A stretch of 64,000 bases of DNA, taken from positions 1 to 64,000 of the forward strand of contig JAJPGY010000023.1 in NCBI GenBank assembly GCA_021325555.1, read 5' to 3'. This DNA comes from Pseudomonadota bacterium (GTDB lineage: Bacteria; Cyanobacteriota; Vampirovibrionia; Obscuribacterales; Obscuribacteraceae). The notes under the pieces were generated by a model, which saw only the letters and a program-made list of their open reading frames with translations, had not been told where the DNA came from and did not search any database. Within the stretch, counting starts at the first letter, position 1. Each line of letters starts with the position of its first letter. The translations under genes were made by a program, and so were the position numbers. This document shows, piece by piece, positions 1 to 7,719 of the stretch.

Positions 1-133
1 CTCGCTTCCCGGCTGCGCCTCCGGGCTCGTGCCGCTCGCCCTGCGCGCGTGGACGTCTGCGCGCGGCGGCGGCAGGCTCCTCGCCTGCCTTGCCTCGCTT
101 CCCGGCTACGCCTCCGGGCTCGTGCCGCTCGCC
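1..133. repeat. 40-bp direct repeat, two copies
   Basis: Positions 1-40 and 94-133 match at 39 of 40 bases (only position 15 against 108 differs), separated by a G+C-rich spacer. The repeat lies just downstream of the esterase gene that ends at 149. A 17-base core of it (positions 24-40) recurs at 36640-36656 inside the 3' end of the CcoS-like gene. It looks like a dispersed intergenic repeat. The first copy may continue left of the window. Confidence 0.6.
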
Positions 134-148
134 AATTCGTTCTTGTTC

Positions 149-1306
149 TTAACCGGTTGTGCCGGCCGGCTTCTCATGGGCGGACAGGAAGCTCCATGCC
201 TGGTCGGCCAGCGAGAAGTTTGGCGGGGCGCCGTGCTGCAGCACGTGGTCGGCCCCCTGCACGACCTCCTGCTCGACGGTGACGCCGGTGGTCGGGTTTG
301 TGTAAACGTCCGTGGTCACCGCGCCGTCTTTTGTCTCCACCGGCGGGCCCGTGATGCCGTCGGCGGTCTTCCAGAAGCTGGTGGCGTAGGAGACCGGCTT
401 GAAGGCGGGGGCGAAATGCAGGCGGCTGGCCAACCCCGGCAGGACCGAATCCAGAGCCGGCACGGCGATGGCGGCAGCCTCGCGGCCGCCGGCGGGCACC
501 GCCTGTGCCAGGTGCTGCAGGATGCGCTCGCCCACGGAGGCGGCCTCCTGCGCGGCGCTGCTGCCGCCCGGCGGCACGATCCGGTCGCTGGTGCCGACGA
601 TGCTCAGGACGGAGACCGGCTGGCAAGGGGCGGGCTCCCTGCCGCTCATGCCGCCGCTGATGTCGACGACCGCCGCCACCTTGTCGGAAAGCTCGGCCGC
701 CGCCCGGTAAGCCTCCATGCCGCCGTTGGAGACGCCGACCATGTAGATGCGGCGCGGGTCGACGGACATCTGCTTTTGGGTGGTGTCAATCAGCGAACGC
801 AGAAAGCCCACGTCGTCGGCCTTGCCGCCGGCCGGCACCAGACCGTTGCCCGTGTCCCAGGCGGCCAGTTGCCTTTTGCCCAGCCATTCGGTGGCGTCCG
901 GGTAGGCGACGATGAAGCCTTTTTGATCGGCCTCGGCATCGATGCCCGAGCGCCGCTCGAACTCGGCGCCGCTCCCTCCCAGCCCGTGCAGCGCCACCAC
1001 AAGCGGCATCGGCTTGCCGGGGTCGTAGCCGGGCGGCACGTGGAGGATGTAGGTCCGGGGGACGCCGCCGACCATGATCGTCTCGTGGTAATCTCCCGGC
1101 CTGTCGATCTTGCCCGGTGCGCTGCTGCTTTCGGTCAGCTGCAGGCTCGGCACCGGGGCGTCGCCGGCGGCAAAGCCGATAAGCTCCCCGAACGAAGGTA
1201 TGTGCTGATGGTTAACGGCGTCGAAGACGGTCAGGCTCGAGGCCCTGGAAAAATCGGCGGCAAAAGATTGCTCTGCATTGCGCAGGGCGTTTTTAAGATA
1301 AGACAT
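149..1306 (-). CDS. PHB-depolymerase-like alpha/beta-hydrolase esterase
   Basis: This 385-aa serine hydrolase resembles the poly(3-hydroxybutyrate) depolymerase / feruloyl esterase group (LpqC-like). The oxyanion segment LHGLGGSG lies at about residues 106-113. The nucleophile is Ser193 in GVSNGG, the acid is probably Asp241 in GTSDR, and the base His354 in GADH. There is no clear signal peptide: about 65 polar residues precede the hydrolase fold, so it may be cytoplasmic or exported by another route. The ATG at 1306 is preferred over an in-frame TTG at 1318, although no good Shine-Dalgarno site is visible. It follows the phosphoribosyltransferase gene by 70 bp on the same strand and is probably co-transcribed. 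The fold is clear; the natural ester substrate cannot be told from the sequence. Confidence 0.85.
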   Translation of the reverse strand: MSYLKNALRNAEQSFAADFSRASSLTVFDAVNHQHIPSFGELIGFAAGDAPVPSLQLTESSSAPGKIDRPGDYHETIMVGGVPRTYILHVPPGYDPGKPMPLVVALHGLGGSGAEFERRSGIDAEADQKGFIVAYPDATEWLGKRQLAAWDTGNGLVPAGGKADDVGFLRSLIDTTQKQMSVDPRRIYMVGVSNGGMEAYRAAAELSDKVAAVVDISGGMSGREPAPCQPVSVLSIVGTSDRIVPPGGSSAAQEAASVGERILQHLAQAVPAGGREAAAIAVPALDSVLPGLASRLHFAPAFKPVSYATSFWKTADGITGPPVETKDGAVTTDVYTNPTTGVTVEQEVVQGADHVLQHGAPPNFSLADQAWSFLSAHEKPAGTTG

Positions 1307-1376
1307 ATAAGCACACAAGTACGATGAAAGGGATTCGTCCCGTATCTATCCGGCTCGTGCTTTTTCTGGACGGCGA

Positions 1377-2057
1377 TCAGACCTGAAGCGCCAGCGCCAG
1401 CCTGAGCGCGTTGACGACCTCGTCGTCGGCAAGCTGGTGGAAGTCGTCGTAGTAGCAGCCGACAGCCGAAAAATCATGAGGCACGGCCAGGGAAAGGACG
1501 TGGTCGCACTGCTCTTTTAAAATCAGGTACGTGTCGTAAGGGGTGACCGGCGTGGCGACGATTATCTCGCTTGCCCCCTTCTGGCGCGCCGAGCCGATGG
1601 CGGCCATTGTGGTCATGCCGGTGGCCACGCCGTCATCGCAGAGGACGATTCGCCTGCCGCGCCACTCCGGTCTTGCCGTCATGCCGGCCGCCTCCAGCCA
1701 GGCGGTCTCCTGCTGCCTTGTCTTGCCGATAAGCTCGTCCTTTTGAGCCCGCTGCGCCCGCTCGTACGCCTGCGGATCGGTCCAGAATCGTTTGTGCCCC
1801 TCATCGAGGACCACCACGCCGGTGGAGCTGACAGCACCGATCGCCACCTCCGGGTTGTCCGGCGCCCTTATCTTTTTGGCCACCAGGATGTCTATCGGGC
1901 ACCTCAACTGCCCGGCCACCTCCGCGGCCACCGGCACCCCGCCGCGCGGCAGCCCTACGATCACGGTGTCGCCCGGGCAGAAGCGGCCGCGTGCGCTGAG
2001 ATATTCTTTCAGCCGGCCGGCCAGCAGCCTGCCCGCGTGCTGTCGATTGACGAACAT
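1377..2057 (-). CDS. Phosphoribosyltransferase-family protein
   Basis: This 226-aa type I phosphoribosyltransferase fold carries the PRPP-binding signature IVLCDDGVATGMTT at residues 137-150. Upstream are a GLPRGGVPVA loop (35-44) and VAKKIRAPDNPEVAIGAVS, which is typical of the stand-alone PRTase family often annotated beside erythromycin-esterase or dienelactone-hydrolase-like proteins. The length fits that family (about 210-230 aa). The likely chemistry is transfer to or from PRPP, but the acceptor base is unknown. The next gene on the strand is an alpha/beta hydrolase, consistent with the PRTase-hydrolase pairing seen in other bacteria. The start is ATG 2057 with only a weak GAG-type ribosome site. 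It is divergent from the HAS-barrel gene. Confidence 0.85.
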   Translation of the reverse strand: MFVNRQHAGRLLAGRLKEYLSARGRFCPGDTVIVGLPRGGVPVAAEVAGQLRCPIDILVAKKIRAPDNPEVAIGAVSSTGVVVLDEGHKRFWTDPQAYERAQRAQKDELIGKTRQQETAWLEAAGMTARPEWRGRRIVLCDDGVATGMTTMAAIGSARQKGASEIIVATPVTPYDTYLILKEQCDHVLSLAVPHDFSAVGCYYDDFHQLADDEVVNALRLALALQV

Positions 2058-2143
2058 GGCTTAGTTTATCGCTCGATCTCTCTAGCTTCACCTGTTATCA
2101 GTTTAGTGCAAACGTCCGGCGGTCCTGCTCTAAAATTAAGCGA

Positions 2144-2163
2144 CCGCCCCCATTGGGGGGCGG
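2144..2163 (+). promoter_or_regulatory. GC hairpin in the 5' leader of the HAS-barrel gene
   Basis: A perfect 8-bp stem (2144-2151 with 2156-2163) closes the 4-nt loop ATTG, 17 nt before the ATG at 2181. A TAAAAT hexamer at 2131-2136 could be a -10 element on the plus strand, which would place the hairpin at the mRNA 5' end. It has no T-run, so it does not look like a terminator. A regulatory role is inferred. Confidence 0.35.
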
Positions 2164-2180
2164 ACCGGAAAACCACTTTC

Positions 2181-2819
2181 ATGCCGCAGAAAACCAGCGA
2201 CAAGCAGGAGAGAACCCGCCCGGTGGGCGAGGTGGTCTCTTCGTCCATCACCGGCCTCATCGCTCAGGCGTGGCAGGAGGAGGGCCCCGACGGGCTGCCG
2301 CTGGTGTCGCGGCCGGCCTTCGGCAGCTTCATTCGCGCCGAGTGCACGGAGCAGCGGCTGGACATCGTGGCGGTGGTCTACGATGTGATCACCGGCCCGC
2401 AGGACACGAGCCATAAACCCTCCGCGCTGGGGCTTACCAGGGAGCAGCTGAAGGCCGAGCAACCGCACATCTTCGCGCTTCTGCGCACGGAGATTCACGC
2501 CGTCACCACCGGCTATTTCCAGGGCGGCAGATACTACCACCACCTGCCGCCGTACCCGCCGCAGGTCCATGACTTCGTCTACCCGCTGGCCGACCGGGAG
2601 ATCCGCTCGGCAACCGCTGAGATGGACTTCCTGCGCCCGATGACGCTGGTGGCCACGGTCCCCGCAGATGAGCTCATGGCTGCCGCCGTGCGCCAGGCTT
2701 ATCTGGCCAGGGGCGAGGATCGGCGGTTTCTCGTCGAGGCCGGCCAGGCGCTGTCGCACCTGTTCAGGGAGGATTACGACCGGCTGATCGCGCTGTTGAA
2801 AAAGCTCAGGCCGGCTTGA
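2181..2819 (+). CDS. HAS-barrel domain protein
   Basis: This 212-aa protein resembles the stand-alone HAS-barrel (HerA/ATP-synthase beta-barrel) proteins conserved in cyanobacteria. Supporting features are the opening GEVVSSSITGLIAQAW, the segment IVAVVYDVITGPQDTSHKP and the aromatic patch YYHHLPPYPPQVHDFVY. The HAS barrel is the N-terminal beta-barrel of HerA helicases and F1-ATPase subunits; the function of the stand-alone form is not established. The C-terminal 80 residues are helical and may pack on a partner. The start is ATG 2181, since the upstream in-frame stretch is antisense to the phosphoribosyltransferase gene. Its 3' end overlaps the convergent permease gene by 14 bp. Confidence 0.75.
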   Translation: MPQKTSDKQERTRPVGEVVSSSITGLIAQAWQEEGPDGLPLVSRPAFGSFIRAECTEQRLDIVAVVYDVITGPQDTSHKPSALGLTREQLKAEQPHIFALLRTEIHAVTTGYFQGGRYYHHLPPYPPQVHDFVYPLADREIRSATAEMDFLRPMTLVATVPADELMAAAVRQAYLARGEDRRFLVEAGQALSHLFREDYDRLIALLKKLRPA

Positions 2820-3690
2820 CCTCCGTCGTGGTCGGCTCCCCGTACTTGAGATAAAGCCAGATCGCCCCGGCGACGATGACGATGAGGATCGTGGAGACCG
2901 CCGAGCCGAAGGCCCAGTCGCGCACGGTGAGGAACTGGTTCTGGATCAGGTTGCCGATGAACATCGTCTTGGCGCCGCCCATGAGATCAGGGGTCACATA
3001 GTCGCCCAGGCTGGGGACGAAGACCATGATGACACCTGCGACGATACCACGAAAAGATAGCGGCAGGGTCACCTTGATAAAGGCCTGCCACGGCGAGGCC
3101 CCGAGGTCGGCGGCTGCCTCCAGCAGGCGCAGGTCCAGCTTGTCCAGGGCGGCATAGAGCGGCAGCACCATGTACGGCAGGTAGTTGTAAACCATGCCCA
3201 GGAGAACCGCCCAGGGCGTGTAGAGGATCACCGGCGGGTGGCAGACGCCCAGGTGGGCGAGCGCGGTGGAAAGGAGCCCGGTCGGGCGCAAAATGGAGAT
3301 CCAGGCGTAGATGCGCAGGAGAAAGGAGGTCCACAGCGGCGCCACCAGGAGCGTCATGTAGATCTGCCGGCGCCGCCTGGGCACGTTGAAGGCGAGCCAC
3401 ATGGCGCAAAGGAAGCCAAGGACCAGGCAGACGGCCGTCGTGCCGCCGGCAAGCGCCAGCGAGCGGGCAAGCGAGGAGAGGTACGGACCGCAGAAGAAGC
3501 GCAGATAGTTGGCGAAGCTCATGCCGAGCACGATCCTGCCCAGCTGGTCCCGGTGCCCGAGGCTGAAGACAAGCAGGATGGCGATGGGAATAACCATGAA
3601 GACCGCCAGCCACAGCCCAGCCGGCACCAGGATGATGGGCGCCAGGCGCCGGGGCGCGGGGCTCAACTCCATGGGAACTTCGGTCTGCAT
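2806..3690 (-). CDS. PotB-type ABC transporter permease
   Basis: This 294-aa inner-membrane permease is of the binding-protein-dependent (MetI/BPD) type. Six hydrophobic segments are visible, and the EAA loop is EAAADLGASPWQAFIKVTLP at about residues 188-207. PSLGDYVTPDLMGG after it is characteristic of the spermidine/putrescine permease PotB/PotH. It should pair with a second permease (PotC), an ATPase (PotA) and a binding protein (PotD), none of which are adjacent. The start is ATG 3690 (a second ATG lies six codons in). The gene is divergent from icd and overlaps the HAS-barrel gene tail-to-tail. Polyamine is the most likely substrate from family resemblance, but the isolated gene leaves this open. 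Confidence 0.85.
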   Translation of the reverse strand: MQTEVPMELSPAPRRLAPIILVPAGLWLAVFMVIPIAILLVFSLGHRDQLGRIVLGMSFANYLRFFCGPYLSSLARSLALAGGTTAVCLVLGFLCAMWLAFNVPRRRRQIYMTLLVAPLWTSFLLRIYAWISILRPTGLLSTALAHLGVCHPPVILYTPWAVLLGMVYNYLPYMVLPLYAALDKLDLRLLEAAADLGASPWQAFIKVTLPLSFRGIVAGVIMVFVPSLGDYVTPDLMGGAKTMFIGNLIQNQFLTVRDWAFGSAVSTILIVIVAGAIWLYLKYGEPTTTEVKPA

Positions 3691-3799
3691 CTGCCTGCGG
3701 CCTGGTCATTCGTTAGTATTTGCTGATCATACACGCGCGTGCTGCTCAGCCCTGCTATCGTAGAGGTTCGACGACTCATCTTCGAGGTTTTTGAGCGCT

Positions 3800-5059
3800 A
3801 TGGGACAGGTAATCGAGAAGAGGTACAACGGGCTTGAGGTGCCGGCGGGCGAAAAGGTGAAGTTTGTCGACGGCCGCGCGCTGTGCCCGGATACGCCAAT
3901 TATCCCCTTCATCGAGGGCGACGGCACCGGCAGGGACATCTGGCGGGCTTCCAAGAGGGTGTTCGACGCGGCTGTGCAGAAGGCTTACGGCGGCAAGCGC
4001 TCCATCGCCTGGTTCGAGGTTTTCGCCGGCGAGAAAGCCAACGAGAATTTCGGCTCCTGGCTTCCGGAGGATACCCTGGAGGCGATCAAGGAGTTCGGGG
4101 TGGCGATCAAGGGCCCGTTGACAACGCCGGTGGGCGGGGGTATCCGCAGCCTGAACGTGACGCTGCGGCAGGTCTTCGATCTCTACTGCTGCGTGCGCCC
4201 GGTTCGCTATTTCGCCGGGGTGCCATCGCCGGTGGTGGCACCGGAGAAGCTGGACGTGGTCATCTATCGGGAGAACACCGAGGACGTCTACGCGGGCATC
4301 GAGTACCCGGCCGGCTCCCCCGAGGCCGCGAAGCTCGCAGACCTCATCGAGTCCTTCGGCAGGAAGATTCGCCCGGACTCCGGCATCGGCATCAAGCCTG
4401 TGTCCAAGTTCGGCTCCCAGCGCCTGGTGCGCCGGGCGATTCAGTACGCCCTGGAGCATGGCCGGCGCACGGTCACGCTCGTGCACAAGGGCAATATACA
4501 AAAGTTTACCGAAGGCGCCTTCCGCGACTGGGGCTATCAATTGGCCGCCGAGGAGTTTTCCGCCCAGGTGGTGAGCGAGGAGAAGGTCTGGGCCGAGCAC
4601 GACGGCAAGGTCCCCCAGGGCAAGATCGTGATAAACGATCGCATAGCCGACTCCATGTTCCAGCAGGTGCTGACCAGACCGGACGAGTATTCGGTGATCG
4701 CCACCACCAACCTCAACGGTGACTATCTCTCGGACGCCTGCGCGGCCCAGGTCGGCGGGCTTGGCATCGCCCCCGGCGCCAATATCGGCGACAGCTGCGC
4801 CATCTTCGAGGCCACGCACGGCACGGCGCCGAAGTACGCCGACAAGGACGTAATCAACCCGGGCTCGGTAATCCTTTCCGGGGCTATGATGCTCGAATTC
4901 CTGGGCTGGACGGAGGCCAGGGAGCTTATCCACCGGGCTCTCGGCACGACCATCCAGAAGAAACAGGTCACCTATGACCTGGAGCGCTTGATGAAGGGGG
5001 CCACGAAACTCAAAACAAGTGAGTTCGCTTCCGCTATCATTGACAATATGTCCGCATAG
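3800..5059 (+). CDS. icd: Isocitrate dehydrogenase, NADP-type
   Basis: This 419-aa TCA-cycle enzyme converts isocitrate to 2-oxoglutarate. The [15 protein letters not shown]-terminal motif lies near residue 35. The substrate-loop serine is in [20 protein letters not shown], followed by [16 protein letters not shown] and the nucleotide-binding region [20 protein letters not shown]. Length and motifs fit the bacterial homodimeric enzyme. ATG 3800 is preferred to a TTG three codons upstream. The next gene (71 aa) begins 37 bp downstream, followed by fmt and rsmB, so a mixed housekeeping operon is likely. Supply of 2-oxoglutarate fits the aerobic metabolism implied by the oxidase cluster. Confidence 0.97.
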   Translation: MGQVIEKRYNGLEVPAGEKVKFVDGRALCPDTPIIPFIEGDGTGRDIWRASKRVFDAAVQKAYGGKRSIAWFEVFAGEKANENFGSWLPEDTLEAIKEFGVAIKGPLTTPVGGGIRSLNVTLRQVFDLYCCVRPVRYFAGVPSPVVAPEKLDVVIYRENTEDVYAGIEYPAGSPEAAKLADLIESFGRKIRPDSGIGIKPVSKFGSQRLVRRAIQYALEHGRRTVTLVHKGNIQKFTEGAFRDWGYQLAAEEFSAQVVSEEKVWAEHDGKVPQGKIVINDRIADSMFQQVLTRPDEYSVIATTNLNGDYLSDACAAQVGGLGIAPGANIGDSCAIFEATHGTAPKYADKDVINPGSVILSGAMMLEFLGWTEARELIHRALGTTIQKKQVTYDLERLMKGATKLKTSEFASAIIDNMSA

Positions 5060-5096
5060 GACTTTACAGGAGACCCGAAGTTTGGAAGGGGGGAGA

Positions 5097-5312
5097 ATGT
5101 CCCACGCACAATCACCGTCGCGAGAAAGGCTCGTTTACTTGCGGCAATGGGTAGGAGACAAGGTCGCCGTAGGCCTGGCCAACGGCGGGCAGCAGACCGG
5201 CATCCTGACCAATATTGTCTTTGACGGCACCAGGCTCATGTACATAATGCTCGACGACGAGATCTGCTTGAACTTCGAGCACATAGTGGAAGTGCGCCTG
5301 CTCTCCAAGTAG
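5097..5312 (+). CDS. 71-aa SH3/Sm-barrel-like small protein
   Basis: This small protein is preceded by an excellent purine-rich ribosome site (GGAAGGGGGGAGA) directly before ATG 5097. The body alternates hydrophobic and polar residues: GDKVAVGLANGGQQTGILTN, then a strand MYIMLDDEICLNFEHIVEVR. This five-strand spacing recalls Sm/Hfq-like or other small SH3-type barrels, in which V.V.L..G....G.L opens the fold. The resemblance is by eye only, and there is no recognisable Hfq Sm2 signature. It sits between icd and fmt (13 bp before fmt) and is probably co-transcribed with fmt-rsmB, which would suit a translation- or RNA-linked role. Confidence 0.7.
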   Translation: MSHAQSPSRERLVYLRQWVGDKVAVGLANGGQQTGILTNIVFDGTRLMYIMLDDEICLNFEHIVEVRLLSK

Positions 5313-5325
5313 CTCCCCGAACCTT

Positions 5326-6276
5326 GTGCGCATCATCTTCCTCGGAACACCGGAGTTCGCCGTTCCCACCCTGGAAAAGCTCCTAGCCTGGCCTGCCGGA
5401 CAGGTGGTGGCGGCCGTCTGCCAGCCGGACCGCCCGTCCGGCCGGGGCCATAAGCTGCTCGTGCCGCCGGTGAAGCGGCTGGCCCTGGGCCACGGCATTC
5501 CCGTCCTGCAGCCCGAGCGCCTGTCCAGATCGCCGGAGACGGTGGAGGCGATGCGGGAGCTTTCGCCCGACGTGCTGGTGATGGTGGCCTTCGGGCAGAT
5601 TCTCAAGCCGGTGGTCCTGGACATGGCCGCTTACGGCGTGGTCAACCTGCACGGCTCGCTTTTGCCCCGCTACCGCGGGCCGGCGCCGGTCAACTGGGCG
5701 ATCATCAACGGGGAGACGGTGACCGGCGTTACCACCATGTTCTGCGATCCGGGTGTGGACACCGGCGACATGATCCTCAAGCGCGAGGTGCCGGTCGGCC
5801 CGGAGACGACCGCCGAGGAGCTTGCCCGCACCTTGGCCTCTGTGGGCGCCGACCTGGTGGTGGAGACGCTGGAGCAGATCCGGGCAGGAACGGTAAAGCC
5901 TCAGAAGCAGGACGACAGCCGGGCCACCTACGCCCCGCTCCTGAAAAAGGAGATGGGGCGGATAGAGTGGAGCAAGCCGGCCTGGGAGATCCACAACCTG
6001 GTGCGAGGCCTCGTGCCCTGGCCCGGCACCTACACCGACTTTGCCGGCAACCCGCTCAAGGTGCTGAAGACGCGCCCGGCCGGCAGCGCCGGCGCTGCCC
6101 GGGCGGTTCCGGGCCAGGTTGTCGCCGCAGGCGAGAAGGTGATTATCGCCTGCGGGCAGGGCGGACAGGAGGCGATCGAGCTTCTGGAGGTCCAGCCTGC
6201 CAACAGGGCCAGGCTCCCGGCCAGGGACTGGGCAAACGGAGTAAGATTGAAGCCCGGGTTGACTATCGGCAGCTAG
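5326..6276 (+). CDS. fmt: Methionyl-tRNA formyltransferase
   Basis: This 316-aa enzyme formylates initiator Met-tRNA with 10-formyl-THF. It opens with the FLGTPEFAVPTLEKL strand. The catalytic region is NLHGSLLPRYRGPAPVNWAI (Asn and His of the Asn-His-Asp triad), and the Asp lies in DPGVDTGDMIL. The C-terminal OB-like domain that binds tRNA begins at about residue 205 (WSKPAWEIHNLVRGLVPWPG). It starts with GTG 5326 and has no strong ribosome site, so translation may be coupled to the upstream 71-aa gene. It is 9 bp before rsmB, a classic fmt-rsmB pairing. Confidence 0.97.
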   Translation: MRIIFLGTPEFAVPTLEKLLAWPAGQVVAAVCQPDRPSGRGHKLLVPPVKRLALGHGIPVLQPERLSRSPETVEAMRELSPDVLVMVAFGQILKPVVLDMAAYGVVNLHGSLLPRYRGPAPVNWAIINGETVTGVTTMFCDPGVDTGDMILKREVPVGPETTAEELARTLASVGADLVVETLEQIRAGTVKPQKQDDSRATYAPLLKKEMGRIEWSKPAWEIHNLVRGLVPWPGTYTDFAGNPLKVLKTRPAGSAGAARAVPGQVVAAGEKVIIACGQGGQEAIELLEVQPANRARLPARDWANGVRLKPGLTIGS

Positions 6277-6285
6277 GAGCCGGCC

Positions 6286-7719
6286 GTGGGGGATGAGACG
6301 ACCAGACCCAAGGAGCAAGCGCCGGCCGGCCTGGCCTCCCGCAAGCTGGCCGTGGAGATATTGATCGCCATCGAGGCCGAGGGCGCTTACGCCAATCTGG
6401 CCATCGCCAGCGCCTTCAAGAGGAAGACCCTGTCCGAGCGGGACCGGGCCTTCGTCACCGCGCTCGTGCAGGGGGTGGTGCGCCAGCGGCTGAAGATCGA
6501 CGATCACCTCTCGCGCATATCAAACCAGCCGCTCGCGAAGATGCCGGCTTTCCTGCGCAACGCCCTGCGCCTGGCCCTTTTCCAGCTCGAGCAGATGCCC
6601 GACATCCGCGAGGCGGCGGTGGTGGACACCTGCGCGCGCCTGGTGAGGGCGGCAGGCCACGAGGGGCAGGTCAGGTTCGTCAACGGCGTCTTGAGAAACT
6701 ACCTGCGCCGGCGCTCGACCTTCCAGGACGAGGAGGTGGTGCCGCTCAATGTCGAGCAGCTCCACACGAGCTATTCCATGCCGATCTGGCTGGTCGAGCG
6801 CTGGCTGAAGAACTGGGGGCCGGACGAGACGAAGCTCCTGCTCGAGCAGGCCCAGCAGATCCCGGATCTGGTCGTAAGGGCATGCGGGCTGGCCATTACC
6901 ACCGACGGCCTGGTCAGCCTTCTCGAGTCGCGGGGTGTCAGGGTCAGGCGGGGGCAGCTTGTCGACTCCTGCTTGATTGTCGAGGATCGCGGTCCCTGCA
7001 AGGGCCCGCCCACCAGGCTCCCCGGCTATGCCGAGGGGCTGTTCTCCATCCAGGACGAGGCGGCGGCCTTTGTCTCCCTCGTTGTCGATCCAAAACCGGG
7101 CGAGCTGGTCGTCGACCTCTGCGCCGCCCCCGGCGGCAAGAGCCTGCACATGGCCGAGCTAATGGAGAACAAGGGGCGGATCATCGCCGTCGACGATCAC
7201 TCAAGCCGCCTGCAGCTCCTGCGCAGGGCAAGGCAGCGCCTCGGCGTTACCAACGTCGAGGTATTCGTGGCCGACGGGCGCGAGTTCGTGCTGGAGACCC
7301 GGGCCGACCGGGTGCTCGTTGATGCGCCCTGCACCGGCACCGGTGTCATAAGCCGGCGCTCGGACATCCGCTTCCGCCGCGAGCCACCGGATCTGGTGCA
7401 GCTCACCGAGCTGCAGCGGCAGCTGCTAGATCACGCGGCCGCGCTGGTCAAGCCGGGCGGCGTGCTTGTCTACTCCACCTGCTCGATCGAGCCGGAGGAG
7501 AACGAGGAGAACATCGAGTGGTTCCTGTCCAGGCACTCTCAGTTCTCGCCGGCCACGCTCCGGCCGTTCGTGCCGGACGGATTGCTCGCCGCCTGGAGCG
7601 AGAAGGGCTTTACGAGCGGGCAGGACCTGGAGTCCGGTAGGCTCACGCTCCTGCCGTCCAGGCACGGCACGTCAGGGTTCTTCATCTGCCGGCTGCTGTG
7701 CGGCGGTCAGGGCGTCTGA
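6286..7719 (+). CDS. rsmB: 16S rRNA (cytosine-967-C5)-methyltransferase
   Basis: This 477-aa RsmB/Sun-family enzyme methylates C967 of 16S rRNA using S-adenosylmethionine. An N-terminal NusB-like RNA-binding domain (about residues 15-145) precedes a Rossmann methyltransferase. Motif I is LCAAPGGKS; motif IV DAPCTGTG and motif VI YSTCS carry the two conserved cysteines of RNA m5C methyltransferases. The start is GTG 6286 with AGGAG seven bases upstream. The last 13 bp overlap the convergent HExxH-protein gene, so the 3' ends may share termination. Confidence 0.96.
   Translation: MGDETTRPKEQAPAGLASRKLAVEILIAIEAEGAYANLAIASAFKRKTLSERDRAFVTALVQGVVRQRLKIDDHLSRISNQPLAKMPAFLRNALRLALFQLEQMPDIREAAVVDTCARLVRAAGHEGQVRFVNGVLRNYLRRRSTFQDEEVVPLNVEQLHTSYSMPIWLVERWLKNWGPDETKLLLEQAQQIPDLVVRACGLAITTDGLVSLLESRGVRVRRGQLVDSCLIVEDRGPCKGPPTRLPGYAEGLFSIQDEAAAFVSLVVDPKPGELVVDLCAAPGGKSLHMAELMENKGRIIAVDDHSSRLQLLRRARQRLGVTNVEVFVADGREFVLETRADRVLVDAPCTGTGVISRRSDIRFRREPPDLVQLTELQRQLLDHAAALVKPGGVLVYSTCSIEPEENEENIEWFLSRHSQFSPATLRPFVPDGLLAAWSEKGFTSGQDLESGRLTLLPSRHGTSGFFICRLLCGGQGV

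Noticed and set aside
29..1327. Long plus-strand open frame opposite the esterase gene
   Set aside because: The esterase on the minus strand has a complete catalytic triad and fold; the plus-strand frame has no recognisable domain.
3720..3761. TTGCTG and TATCGT as a promoter for icd
   Set aside because: The spacing is about 30 bp, far from the 16-18 bp needed.
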